Shown here in pieces: positions 10,800 to 20,699 of a stretch of 64,000 nucleotides of DNA (the first letter of the stretch is position 1; each line of letters starts with the position of its first letter). The stretch spans positions 1 to 64,000 of the forward strand of contig WNNJ02000758.1 of NCBI GenBank assembly GCA_012934845.2, in the 5' to 3' direction. This DNA comes from Pomphorhynchus laevis. Lineage: Eukaryota; Acanthocephala; Palaeacanthocephala; Echinorhynchida; Pomphorhynchidae. Made by a program: the position numbers and the translations under genes. The notes under the pieces are model-generated. The model made no database searches and was not told the origin of the DNA. It saw only the letters and a list, made by a program, of their open reading frames with translations.

Positions 10800-12456
10800 A
10801 TGCAGAGTACTCGTGAGCCTTTTTCACTGAATATCCTTCAGTGGAACTCGGGAGGTGCTTCCGCCCTTAGACTTCTATCTGGTAGAGATGCAGATGTTAT
10901 AGTCCTTCAGAGAACGCGGTCTATCCGTCTCCCCCAGGACATTACTCGATTTATTCCAAAGCATATATGTTCCCACTATACTCCGTACATTATCCCACCT
11001 CACCCCTCTTCATCTCAAGGACTCTTGACATTAGTTAAGTGCTCCTTTAGGTCCTCCCTCCTATTAAACTACTCATGTCCAGCCCTTTCTTGTTTAGTAG
11101 TTTACTCAGTAAGAACGGTAAACGCATAAGCCTAGCCAATGTCTACATCCGTCCAGGGGAAATTCACAAGAACCGTTACCTCCTGGATGGTATTATTAAC
11201 AGCGGTTATGACATGATACTTGGGGACTTCAACGACAGAACTGGTCGTTGGATCAATGCAGCACTTCGCAGAGCTAGGAACGATTACTTTATTCACAAAC
11301 CACCTGCCCCCACCTTTCATTGCACATCAACAAATTCTATCCTCGACATTTTACTGCTTCACTCGAGGTGGTTGTTAAAACCCTTCTGCACGGAGCAGTC
11401 GCGCCAGCAATTGTCCACCTCTCATGACCTAATTCGTTGGAGAATTGAGGAAGATATGTTGCTTCAAAGGAGGTTTCACTTTGATTTAATCAGAGTGGCC
11501 TTCTTTAAAGCGGCTTTCCAACTCTTTCCCCGAATAGGAAATGAGAGTCTGACCAAATTTAATACCTACCTCTTTTCGCAAGCTACTGCGATTCTATCGA
11601 CTACCTATAAAGGTCGTATATACAATCCCACTCCAACGAAACTCAAGGTTCTAGCGAAACTGCTTAACCTCCCTAATCTCTCTGTTTCCGCCAGACAGGA
11701 TCTCTCGAATGAATACTAGATCACTAGATATAGGTTCCAGCTGAGTGGGGATATGACGAGTATTCCTCGTCTTAATCCTTCCCAATCTTCCTTTTGGGAG
11801 ATTTTCAAGAAGGAGAAGTTTGTTTGCTGGAAAGATAGAGCATTGGGTTAGATAGGTAATGTAGGCCTTGATAAAGTTTTGGAGGAGTCACTAGCCCTAC
11901 ACAACTATGGAGCCACTCAATCACCTCAACCAATCCCGCCTTGGTGTAACTTCAGAAGTAGGGATCTATCTGTTACGGATATCCTAAACTTCTGGGGTCC
12001 ACTCCCGGTCACCTCCAAATCCGTCGCTCCACTTTCTTCTCGGGTCTGTCAGCTTTTGAGAGCTGATCAGAGAAGAGAGGTGGCCGTCACCATGCTTTTA
12101 GCCTCCCCATCCGATGTAGCAGGCATCAATATTAGTAAGCGTGTTTTTATTCCTACGAAATAATCCTGCTCATGCCCTAAATATCTGCGACACATTTCGA
12201 TTCAAAATGCCCTCGTGTCGATTTACGAAAAAGCGCTTGCGCGTAAAATCCGCGACTACCTGAGTAGGCGTAATTTGATCCCTCCAGGTTTTCATGGGTT
12301 CGTTAAAGGTCGCTCGGTCCATTCAGCAGTAGGTGAAGTGGAACAGTTTTGTCGGGAGAATAGCTATCGTTTAGTTGTGGCTGTTTTCCTCTACTTTTCT
12401 GCTGCATTTGACCGTATCTCCATTTCCTTTGTGATCTCTTCTCTCAGGTCATGAAT
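10800..12456 (+). pseudogene. LINE-A ORF2, copy B, truncated before RT motif B
   Basis: Frames 10800-11129, 11075-11719, 11879-12163 and 12215-12454 give the same endonuclease (GDFNDRTGRW, TSHDLIRW) and the start of the RT (FHGFVKGRSVHSAV). Motif A reads FLYFSAAFDRIS, with Tyr in place of the Asp kept in copy A, so the catalytic residue is lost. Stops at about 11718 and 11850 are absent from copy A. The sequence after 12452 is inverted. Confidence 0.85.
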
Positions 12457-12485
12457 GACCTGAGAGAAGAGATCCCAAAGGAAAT
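12422..12485. repeat. 31-bp foldback at the 3' break of LINE-A copy B
   Basis: Arms 12422-12452 and 12455-12485 are inverted copies with one mismatch, separated by 2 bp. The left arm is LINE-A coding sequence and the right arm its reverse complement. Confidence 0.95.
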
Positions 12486-12487
12486 TA

Positions 12488-12528
12488 CCCTAAATTAAAT
12501 TCATGATGAGCATGAATTTAATTTAGGG
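12488..12528. repeat. 18-bp foldback at the broken end of the L2-type copy
   Basis: Arms 12488-12505 and 12511-12528 (CCCTAAATTAAATTCATG and complement) are exact, around ATGAG. The right arm continues into the minus-strand L2-type copy, whose relative at 50770-50815 reads ACTTAAATCCATATGCTCAT at this point. The two foldbacks at this join are 2 bp apart. Confidence 0.93.
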
Positions 12529-14898
12529 GTAGGCAGGGGATCGGCATGTGACGTTTTGTCGGGCTAAGACATAAAGACAGATGATATTTCGTCAGGAAGA
12601 AGATGAAAGAGTTCTGGGAGGATGAGGCTAGGCGGGCAGAGTGGGATAGGATGGAGACCGGGGTGTGAGAGAGCAACGTGGATACTTTGGTCTGGAGAAA
12701 TGACGAATAATCATGGGGATTGATGTTGCAAGACGAAGAGGAGCGAACAAGGATTGAGTTAAAAGTATGCCGGTTAGTCTTAGAGTTGAATGAAGTGATG
12801 ATTTTATGCTGCCAGAAGTTGTTTTTGGTACGTAGTACGTTGAGATGAGGCCGGCGAAGAGCAAGATAGGAATCATGGAGAGACGAGGAAAGCTAGCAGA
12901 TATCACGTATGGGAGAGCGGTGATAGACTCTCAAAGCATTACGAAGTCGACGCCTTGAGAGTTGGCATTGGATGTCAAACTATGCGGCACGATGTAAGCG
13001 ACGGTGAGCGTAAGACTTGAAGGGCAATAGAAGATCGAGAGCGGATGTGAGTTCAGAGTCAGAACATAAGGCGAGATCGTGTAGAGATCATGATATTATT
13101 GAGGAAGAGGATAGAGACGATTTGAGTAAGATAGAGCTTGAGAAGAAGGATATCAAGATTTGTCCAAAGGCGACGTAGTATGTTAGGTGTGTGATGCGGG
13201 ATGGTTGGAAGTGAGATCAAGGGTGACGAGAAAGTGATCGGAATGACCATGATAGGATATGGACAGTAAGGTGTGAGCAGGAAAACGACCGGGGACAGCG
13301 ATGATGTCGGCTACCTTATCAAGGATATGAGTGGAAGCAGTGGAGATGAGCTTTTAGTTGTAGGTGGATGGAATGTTGATGTACCGGATGGCATCGGTGG
13401 AAAATGGGCGGTATAGGCGAATGTTGATGTCGCCAATAACTAGTGAACGGATGAAGGACAAAGAACGGTGGGACTAGTGGTCAGCGAGTTCGATAAAAAA
13501 TTAAAGAGGTAAGAGCTGATAAACTAAGTCGGTATATAATGGCGAAATGCTGAATAATCGGGCTAGACTTACGACAAGTGAGCAATTTAAAAGAGTAAGG
13601 ACGGAAAGGGTGAGTGATTTTGCGAAGAGACGCGGGGTGAAGGGTGACCGCGACAATTTTGCCATGATTAGAGAATTTAGAAGGGGATGAGATGAGGGGA
13701 CGGTTGGATTCGACTAGCGAGCAACCGGCAAAGAGTAAACGGCGAATGGAGAGGTCACCGGAATCAGAGTGCGACGATTCGGTGAGACAGAAGATATCGA
13801 TGGATTGCTTGGCTAATAAGTTGAGGATGAGATCGGATTTATGGAGAATAGATCTAGTGTTGAGGAGGCCGAGGTAGAAATTTGGTTGTGGTGATCAGGG
13901 CTAGCGGAGAAGACTGAGGGGAGATGGATCGCCATCGAATTTTGAGGCGGGTGTGGACAACTTGAAAATTTTCGTCGATGTTTCGGATGGAGAGGGATGA
14001 TTCGTCGTTTTTCTCGCGACTGCATTTTTCAATCGGGCAGAAATTTGAACGATTTCAGAAGAGGCATGATCTGCGAAAATGCGATTGGATGTAGAGAAGA
14101 TGCGTTTAAATCGTTGTGAGAAGATTGAGAACGCGTGAGAGGATTAGATTGAGAAGATTTGTTTAGGCGGATGCATGCGATTGAAGATATGTCGTTGAAA
14201 AAGATGGGTTATCCGCATGAACAAAATACCATATGATGGATCTGAAGGCGGAAACATCGTGGTCGATGCGGGCTTGTAGAGATAAAGTGGTGAAAAGAGT
14301 GATATTGGTATCGGTGACGAAACGATCACGAGAAGAAAAGCGTTTCCTTGAAGCCGGACGAGTGACGTGAGTAGGTGAGGTCACAATAGAAGAGATGGGA
14401 GTTTAGAATATAAAGGGAGTACATTCTGCAGCGGGTGACAAAAATGAGTTGGATAATATAGCGGGTGGCAAGTGATGTGAGGAAAGGCTATGAGTGGAAG
14501 GATCGTGGAGGTTAATGGAGATGATTTTGATTGATTAATGTAGATTATTGAGAAACGAGACAGTAGGAACAGAACGGGGTGTCGGGGGGAGTGAAGATGA
14601 TATGGGATGGGAAATGTATATAATGACAGGATCAGTGGGTGAAGAAAGGACATCGGAAACGACCGGGGTAGTTTAAGTGAACGTGTTGGATGTTGGTATT
14701 TGCTGAGGGGAGAGGTTACTGATTAGTTTGTTGGCACAAAATTCACAGATGTGATCTTCTTCAGATATACTGTTGTCGCAGGCGATTGTGGTCCAGACGC
14801 TGCAGTAGTGTGTCGAGCACTGTATTCGTAGTTAAGCACAGTTGGTGTCGGTCATAGATGTCTTCTACGTTCTCTCCTTAACGTCCTTGTGTGTTTAA
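12529..14898 (-). mobile_element. L2-type LINE, 5' half (ORF1 and endonuclease), minus strand
   Basis: Read on the minus strand from 14898, it matches the start of the 38946 and 48425 copies: CACAAGGACGT, then a PHD-like segment (SVWTTIACD, FLCANKLI style), the Ser/Pro-rich ORF1, the ORF1 end (KHRRKFSSCPHPPQN in one frame) and the endonuclease up to about 12529. The RT is missing because the copy ends at a foldback. Many frame changes: the longest open pieces are 14653-14381, 13250-13059 and 12906-12628. It supplies the best view of the family's 5' end. Confidence 0.8.
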
Positions 14899-15929
14899 GC
14901 TGTTAAATTTGCCACTTCAACTGATTAAATTGATTTCAAATATTTATTATAACCAAGACAATTGTTTTAACCAGTAATAATAGAGGTTCAGATCACGAAT
15001 CTTTTAGGAACTTTTTTTAAAATTTTGGCTAATTCTGAAAATTATCCTTAAATTGACATGACTAATTCACGGTCAATAAGCAAAATTTTAGTTTATGTAA
15101 TATGAATGGCAATATGCAAATTCTTCAATTTTAGAAATCAGAATGGAATGGTTAACACGAGTAAATGTTTTGACAATTACGATCTTCGTGCAGTATGTTG
15201 GGCCTTTAAATTTATCTTCTTTTGTGAACGATACTAAGTGAATATATAATTAATACAACTGTAGATACCATTCTATAAGATATATTTTTTAGAAATAAAA
15301 AACGTTTAAACTAGTAATTTACTATTTTACATTCAGGGCAACAGCACAAAAAGCAGCTTGTTGAACACAGAAATTAAAATAAGAGTCACGCAAGTGAGTA
15401 TTTTTCGCTATCACTCGATAAGGGTTAGTGTCTATTGTCAAACAGTGAAGAACCCATTACAATAAGACTATTCCACATGAGATCGTGCACATTACTGAAA
15501 TTAAATAAACAATTGTATGATAATCTACCTTGTAACTAATGCATTTTTTTTAAGATTACATAAATGGATGATGCAAGCTGTCATATGAGTCAGAGTCCAT
15601 TGTGAAATCGTTACGCCACTATACACAGAGATCTTTATGATTGCAAACTGTTTCTACGTTCAATTCATTCAATGTATACCATATTCTCACCAAATCTCAT
15701 ATGAAATACAGAGACTTGACACTTTAAGACATCATATTTCTAGATCTTGTGTGCATAAGCGAGGGGTTTACAAGTCAATGAAATTATCAGTATTGATAAA
15801 AACTCAGAATAAAATATGCCTTAGGACTCTACCACACATTTAAACTCAATTCATTTTTACAATAAATATTATATAATAATAAGGTTTTCTTATAAAATTT
15901 AACAAGGGAATAAAACAGTCACAGAAAAT
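14899..15929. other. AT-rich region without a recognisable gene
   Basis: No frame above about 70 codons looks coding, and I recognise no transposon motif. The region may be ordinary intergenic host DNA. Confidence 0.5.
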
Positions 15930-15989
15930 AATTAAATCAGCCAGACAGAAAACACAAGAAGCAGTCAGGAACTTCGTAGTTGTCTTCCA

Positions 15990-18450
15990 TCTAAGTTACG
16001 GCCTCAAATCCAGATGGATCTGAGCCCTCCAGCCAATCCAACACGCTACTCCACGACTAAACCACCCGGGGTATTTCACCCCCCCCCGAAGAGTCCAGTT
16101 CGAGGCGGACTATGCTGGGTAAACGGGAGACAAGAAGCTTAAGAAACCTTAGCCTTTGCTCTGGGGGACGTCCTCTAGAAAAAAAGACTAATTCCGAGAT
16201 AGCCCAAGTACCCCAGAGACGCACCTGGGTTTTCCCCATTCAAGGACAGATGCTGGGCCCGTTTCAGGGCCCACTAGCTCTCTTCGGGATACGTTTAAGT
16301 TTATCCAGGTCAGCTTTAGCCGACTATTGCACCGTAACGGTGAACCCCAGGTATTTTACTTGACTCGCGAAGGAGGGCTGATTAGTCAATATGGAGGAGA
16401 GAGCAGAGAGTGCTAATCTCTTAAGTTTTCTCTTTGTTGCAGGGGTGCCATAAAAGACAACCACCTGTGATTTGACGGAGTTTAAAATAAGATTGTACTT
16501 GGGTAACTGGTATTTTAATCTCTAAAAGAAACGGCTGATGTCCGAGACTACGTCTTTACACCTGCGTCCAGAAAACAGGGATGTGGTATCATCAGCGTAT
16601 ACCACAAGACGTTGTTCGCGTTTAAATATTTTAAGGAGTTCAATGGAGGCAGCAAAAAACAAGATAGGAGAATGAGGGGATTCTTGGGGCACATCCGTAA
16701 TAGGGTAGAACTGACGCGCATCAGGGTCGTCCTTCATAAAAGAATCGCTTGGTGTACAACAGTATCTCCACCCTGTTAACAATTCTCGCAGGCAACCCGA
16801 GGGACCTGAGAGAAGAGATAACAAAGGGAATGAAGATGCGGTCAAATGCAGCAGAAAAGTCAATGAAAACATCCACAGCGAGTGGATGACTATTTTCTTG
16901 ACAGAACTGATGCACTTCACCGACTGCTGAATGGACCGAGCGATCGTTGACGAACCCATGAAAACTTGGTGTGATTAAATTTCGCCTATTCAGATAATCG
17001 CGGATTCTACGCGCAAGCGCCTTTTCGTAGATTGATACGAGGGAATTTTGAATCGAAATGGGATGCAGGTCTTTAGGACATGAGACCGGATTGTTCTTTG
17101 GTAAAAATATTCGTCTACTAATGTTGATGCCGGCTACATCGGAAGGGGTGGCTAAAAGTATTGTGACGGCCACTTATCTTCTTTGTTCGGCTGTCAAAAG
17201 CTGACAGACACGAGAAGAGAGTGGTGCGAACGATTAAAATGTGCTCGGAAGAGGCCGCCAGGAGTTAAGAATATCAGTGAGAGATAGATCTTTACCCCTG
17301 AAGTCTCCCAAAGGCTGGATTGGTTGAAGCAATTGAGTGGCTCCATAATTGTGTAGAGATAGTGACTCCTCCAAAACATTATCAAGACCTATTTTTCCAA
17401 TCCAATCCAAGGCTCTATCCTTCCAACAAACAAACTTCTCCTTCTTGAAAATCTTCCAAAAGGAAGACTGGGCTGGACTAAGGAAAGCAATGCTTGCCCT
17501 ATCCTTACCCAGTTGGAACCAATATCTAGTGTTCTAATATTCTTTCGAGAGAACTTGCCTGGCAAAATCAGAGAGATTGGGAAGACGGAGCATAAATGCT
17601 AAGGTCTTGAGTTTTGTCTGAGTGAGATTGTAAATACGAGCTTTGCAGGTAGTCGAAAATATCGCGGTAGCTTGCGAAGAGAGATAGGAATTAAATTAGG
17701 TTAGACTCTCATTACCAATTCGGGAGAAGCGTTGGATAGCTACCTGAAAGAAAACTACTCTGATTGAATCAAAGTGAAATCTCTTTCAAAGCCGCGTATC
17801 CTCTTCTATCCGCCAGCGAATCAGGTCATGAGAGGTGAACAAATCCTGTCGCGACTGTTCCGTGCAGTGTGGTTTCAACAACCGCCTCTCATTGAGCGGT
17901 AATAAGTCGAGGAGTGAATTCGTTGATGTGCAATGAAAGTTGGGAGACGGTGGTTTGTGAATAATATAACCGTTCCTGGCTTTGCAGAGTGCTGCATTAA
18001 TCCAACAGCCAGTTCTGTCGTTAAAATCACCAAGTACCATGTCATAGCCGATATCAATCATTCTATCCTGTAAATCACGGTTCTTGTGAATCTTTCCCTG
18101 GACGCTTATAGACATTGGCTAGACTGAGGCGTTTACCATTATTACCGAGTGAAACTACTAAACAAGACAGGGCTGGACAAGAATAACTTGAGTAGAAGAG
18201 ACTATCTTAAGGAATATTTAACTAGGGTAAAGGGTCCTTGAAATGAAAAGAAGTGAGGAGGTTATGTACGGAGTATAGTGGGGACAAATGTGCTTAGGGA
18301 CGAATCGAGTAATGTCCTGGTGAAGACGGATATACCGCGTCTCCTGAAGGACTATAACATCTGCATCTCTACCAGATGGAAGTCTAAGGGCGGAAGCTCC
18401 TCACGAATTCCACTGAATAATATCCAGTGAAAAAGGCTCACGAGTACTCT
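15990..18450 (-). pseudogene. LINE-A ORF2, copy C
   Basis: The endonuclease catalytic segment lies at 18115-17786 (MVLGDFNDRTGCW, TSHDLIRW). The RT start is in 17173-16721 (FHGFVNDRSVHSAV, VFIDFSAAFDRIF). Motifs B and C are in 16959-16522 (DVPQESPHSPILF, where copy A has GVLQGSPLSPILY; then VVYADDTTSLF). The C-terminal piece is near 16239-16057. The RT catalytic Asp residues are kept, but the motif B glycine is replaced and several frames are needed, so the gene is dead. Confidence 0.85.
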
Positions 18451-18469
18451 GCATTGTGTTATGTCAGCT

Positions 18470-19340
18470 GGATGGAATTGCATCATCCCTAGACAGAGCT
18501 AGGGGCGGAAACTTTGCCCTTCCCGCCACCAACTTCGTCCTGGGCGAGCACTTGACCACAGGCATTGTCTTCATTTTCCATTAAGGCGCTTTTGTCCTTC
18601 GCTTTCAGGAGTTTTCCGATCTTGATGGGGGGGAACGGAATGAGCCGATGCACCCCTCTTAGATTCTGGCATAATTTGTTTTTGGGAATTTAATGGGAAG
18701 AGTACAATGCCGAAAGTATACCGGCCGCAATACTTTCCATCTGTTTTAGTATGGATCGTTTATTAGCATCAATAATATAGAGGATATCCTTGTCGGACAT
18801 TCTTGAAGCTGCTGTGGAGAAGCTTGCATTATCCTTCTTAATTCGAGCCGGACGAGAAAACTTCATCCTATAGTTCTTAAAGACGGAACATTTGCGGGAC
18901 CAAGCTGGGTGCTCACGGGCGCAGTTAGAACATAAGGGGGGAGCCCCGCATTTCACAGGCCATATACTCCACAGGATTTTTTGTTGGGGAACTAAAAGTA
19001 CCAATGCCCCTACTGATGGCATCATTGCAATGGAGGGAAGTGATATCGTCTGCATTAAGTACGGTAAATTTAAGGTTGTAGCCGAAAAATGGATTAAACA
19101 CGGAGTTCGCTAGAATTTCTGCATGATCCACTGACGACGAACAAAAAGCAATTGATATATGAAAACTATTTTTACTCTTAACAGGTCGGGAACTTGATAA
19201 CTTGTATACCCGTTTGAGTGATTCTACATCTTTATCCTCTCAGTGTGGAGGTATATTATTAATTTTTAAAGATGCATGAATTGGTTTGTACTGTAACGTA
19301 CCAAATTGCTTTAAATTTGAATTAAAGATTATTTCATACT
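18470..19340 (-). pseudogene. LINE-A ORF1 with zinc knuckle, copy C
   Basis: Frame 19055-18690 holds PPLCSNCAREHPAWSRKC, a C-x2-C-x3-H-x6-C knuckle of the gag-like ORF1 type seen in I/Jockey-group LINEs, then a basic stretch and SRMSDKDILYIIDANKR, equivalent to TRMSDSELLSIMDQR of copies A/B. Upstream frames give LKINNIPPH (LKISNLPTQ in A/B) and KNSFHISIAFCSSS. The protein binds element RNA in related LINEs. This copy shows that the knuckle is ancestral and was lost in A/B. Confidence 0.75.
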
Positions 19341-20699
19341 CCTTCGCTAAATCGTATGTTCGGATTCATGAAGTTTAACAGAATTAAAAATAACTTGATT
19401 TGTTTAGTTGTTAACGAATGGTCGTAGAAAAATATTAAATAACTTGTGCCTTTATTGTGGCTGGGTTAAAGATTCAACAACCAAATTCTTCAATTTGGGG
19501 ATAGGAGGAGTAGCCCCGCTCCCGGCTGATTAACAGACAATAAATCACTTACTTGCTTGTGTTAAATATCAGAAAAAAAATCGTTAGAATACCTTTTGAA
19601 ATAGCCATTTTGCTTGAATTATCACTTATCTTTGAAGCACCTATTGTACTTACTTGTTCACACATTTTTTGATCAAAAAACATCGGTATGTCAAAAAACA
19701 TAGGTATGCAATAAATATTAAACTTAAATAATCAAAAAACATCGGTATGTCAAAAAGACAGGTATGCAATAAATATTAAACTTAAATAATCAAAAAACAT
19801 CGGTATGTCACAAAAACAGGTATGGAATAAATATTAAACTTAAATAATCAAAAAACATCGGTATGTCAAAAAACAGGTATGCAATAAATATTAAACTTAA
19901 ACTGCATGAAGTCGATTTACAAGATAATTTTTATTCATCTGCATATGAATGATCAAATACTCAATTAGTACAATACAATGATAGGCGGAACATGAGGTAT
20001 TATATCAAATGTCTGGCAAAAATCGAGCCATATTATGTCTACAACGAAAATTGCGGCGAGTGATTTGACCAGAAAATTTTACTTATCATAGATATTATTC
20101 CAATTGACCTAAAATACTTTTATTATGATGATTATTACAGGTCATATCCATAAGGCTGTTTTGACCGCTCACAAAAAAATTAATAGAAGAAAAAAAATAA
20201 AAAAAATTATTTAGTATATATATATTATCGTATGAGATCATGAAGATTGATTGAAATCGGGTCTGGTGATCCTTTGATGGATTCTTATTTATGTAATGAA
20301 TAGTTGCTAGGTCACACGAGGTGACTTTCGCATTAAAAACCAGCTACATAATCCTTCCTTTATGATATCCAATTCCATACACCCTGACTACTAACGGCGC
20401 CATTGCCACAACCGTTTTCGTTTCGCCCGCTTTTTGCCACATGTTGGTAGAGGTTTTCGCCCGCTTTTTGTTCGTATCTCCTGTTCGTATCTGGAAGAGT
20501 GGGCACATAAAATCTTATACTGTTCGTCATATATAAAGTGAACGAACGCATTCTGTCAATACTCACTCGGACAATAATGTTACTCAGAACTCTCCTTCCA
20601 ATGATCACAGTTTGGTTCCACATAATGAGAGCGTGAAGGATCTCATGAAGGAAGTTTATCTCATATCAGCACATCAACCAAATTCTAACGTCAATAGCC
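19341..20699. other. AT-rich region with a minisatellite and no clear gene
   Basis: Apart from the repeat at 19672-19903 I see no gene. A CGCCCGCTTTTTG motif occurs twice (about 20428 and 20458). The minus-strand frame 20623-20360 has no recognisable motif and is probably chance. Confidence 0.45.
19672..19903. repeat. Minisatellite, four units of about 58 bp
   Basis: Each unit reads ATCAAAAAACATCGGTATGT, then CAAAAA..CAGGTATGCAAT and AAATATTAAACTTAAATA. The four units differ by one to three bases or a 1-2 base length change near the second GGTATG. No coding capacity. Confidence 0.95.

Larger units (their letters stand above)
9887..12456 (+). mobile_element. LINE-A copy B, 3'-truncated at a foldback
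   Basis: Bases 10002-12450 match 2-2449 with an offset of 10000, or 10001 after one extra C near 10540, and only scattered substitutions. Copy B extends about 115 bp further 5' than the window shows for copy A and begins directly after PLE-1 sequence (join near 9887). It ends within the RT just before motif B, where the sequence folds back on itself. The loss of the 3' end cannot come from ordinary 5' truncation of a LINE, so a later break or rearrangement is implied. Confidence 0.9.
15930..19340 (-). mobile_element. LINE-A copy C, longest copy, minus strand
   Basis: From 19340 down to about 15930: ORF1 with zinc knuckle, endonuclease, RT, C terminus and 3' end. It shares the terminal sequence around GAGGCCGTAA with copy A (GATTTGAGGCCGTAAGTG near 3245). 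It is diverged from A/B (protein identity clearly lower, different indels) and full of frame changes, so it is an older insertion. The 3' boundary is fuzzy; homology to copy A fades in an AT-rich stretch near 15900-15980. Confidence 0.88.

Noticed and set aside
1-12452. Copies A and B as an assembly duplication of one locus
   Set aside because: They differ at scattered positions (for example ATAACCCCACC against ATTATCCCACC near 988/10989) and B has private stops, so they are distinct loci, although read depth was not available.
12628-14653. Minus- and plus-strand open frames at 12.6-14.7 kb as host genes
   Set aside because: They are pieces or shadows of the L2-type element, alignable to 48425-50650.
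19672-19903. CRISPR-like array
   Set aside because: Whole units repeat without unique spacers, the context is animal DNA, and there are no cas genes.
20360-20623. Minus-strand 87-codon frame as a gene
   Set aside because: No motif, no flanking signals, composition like its surroundings.
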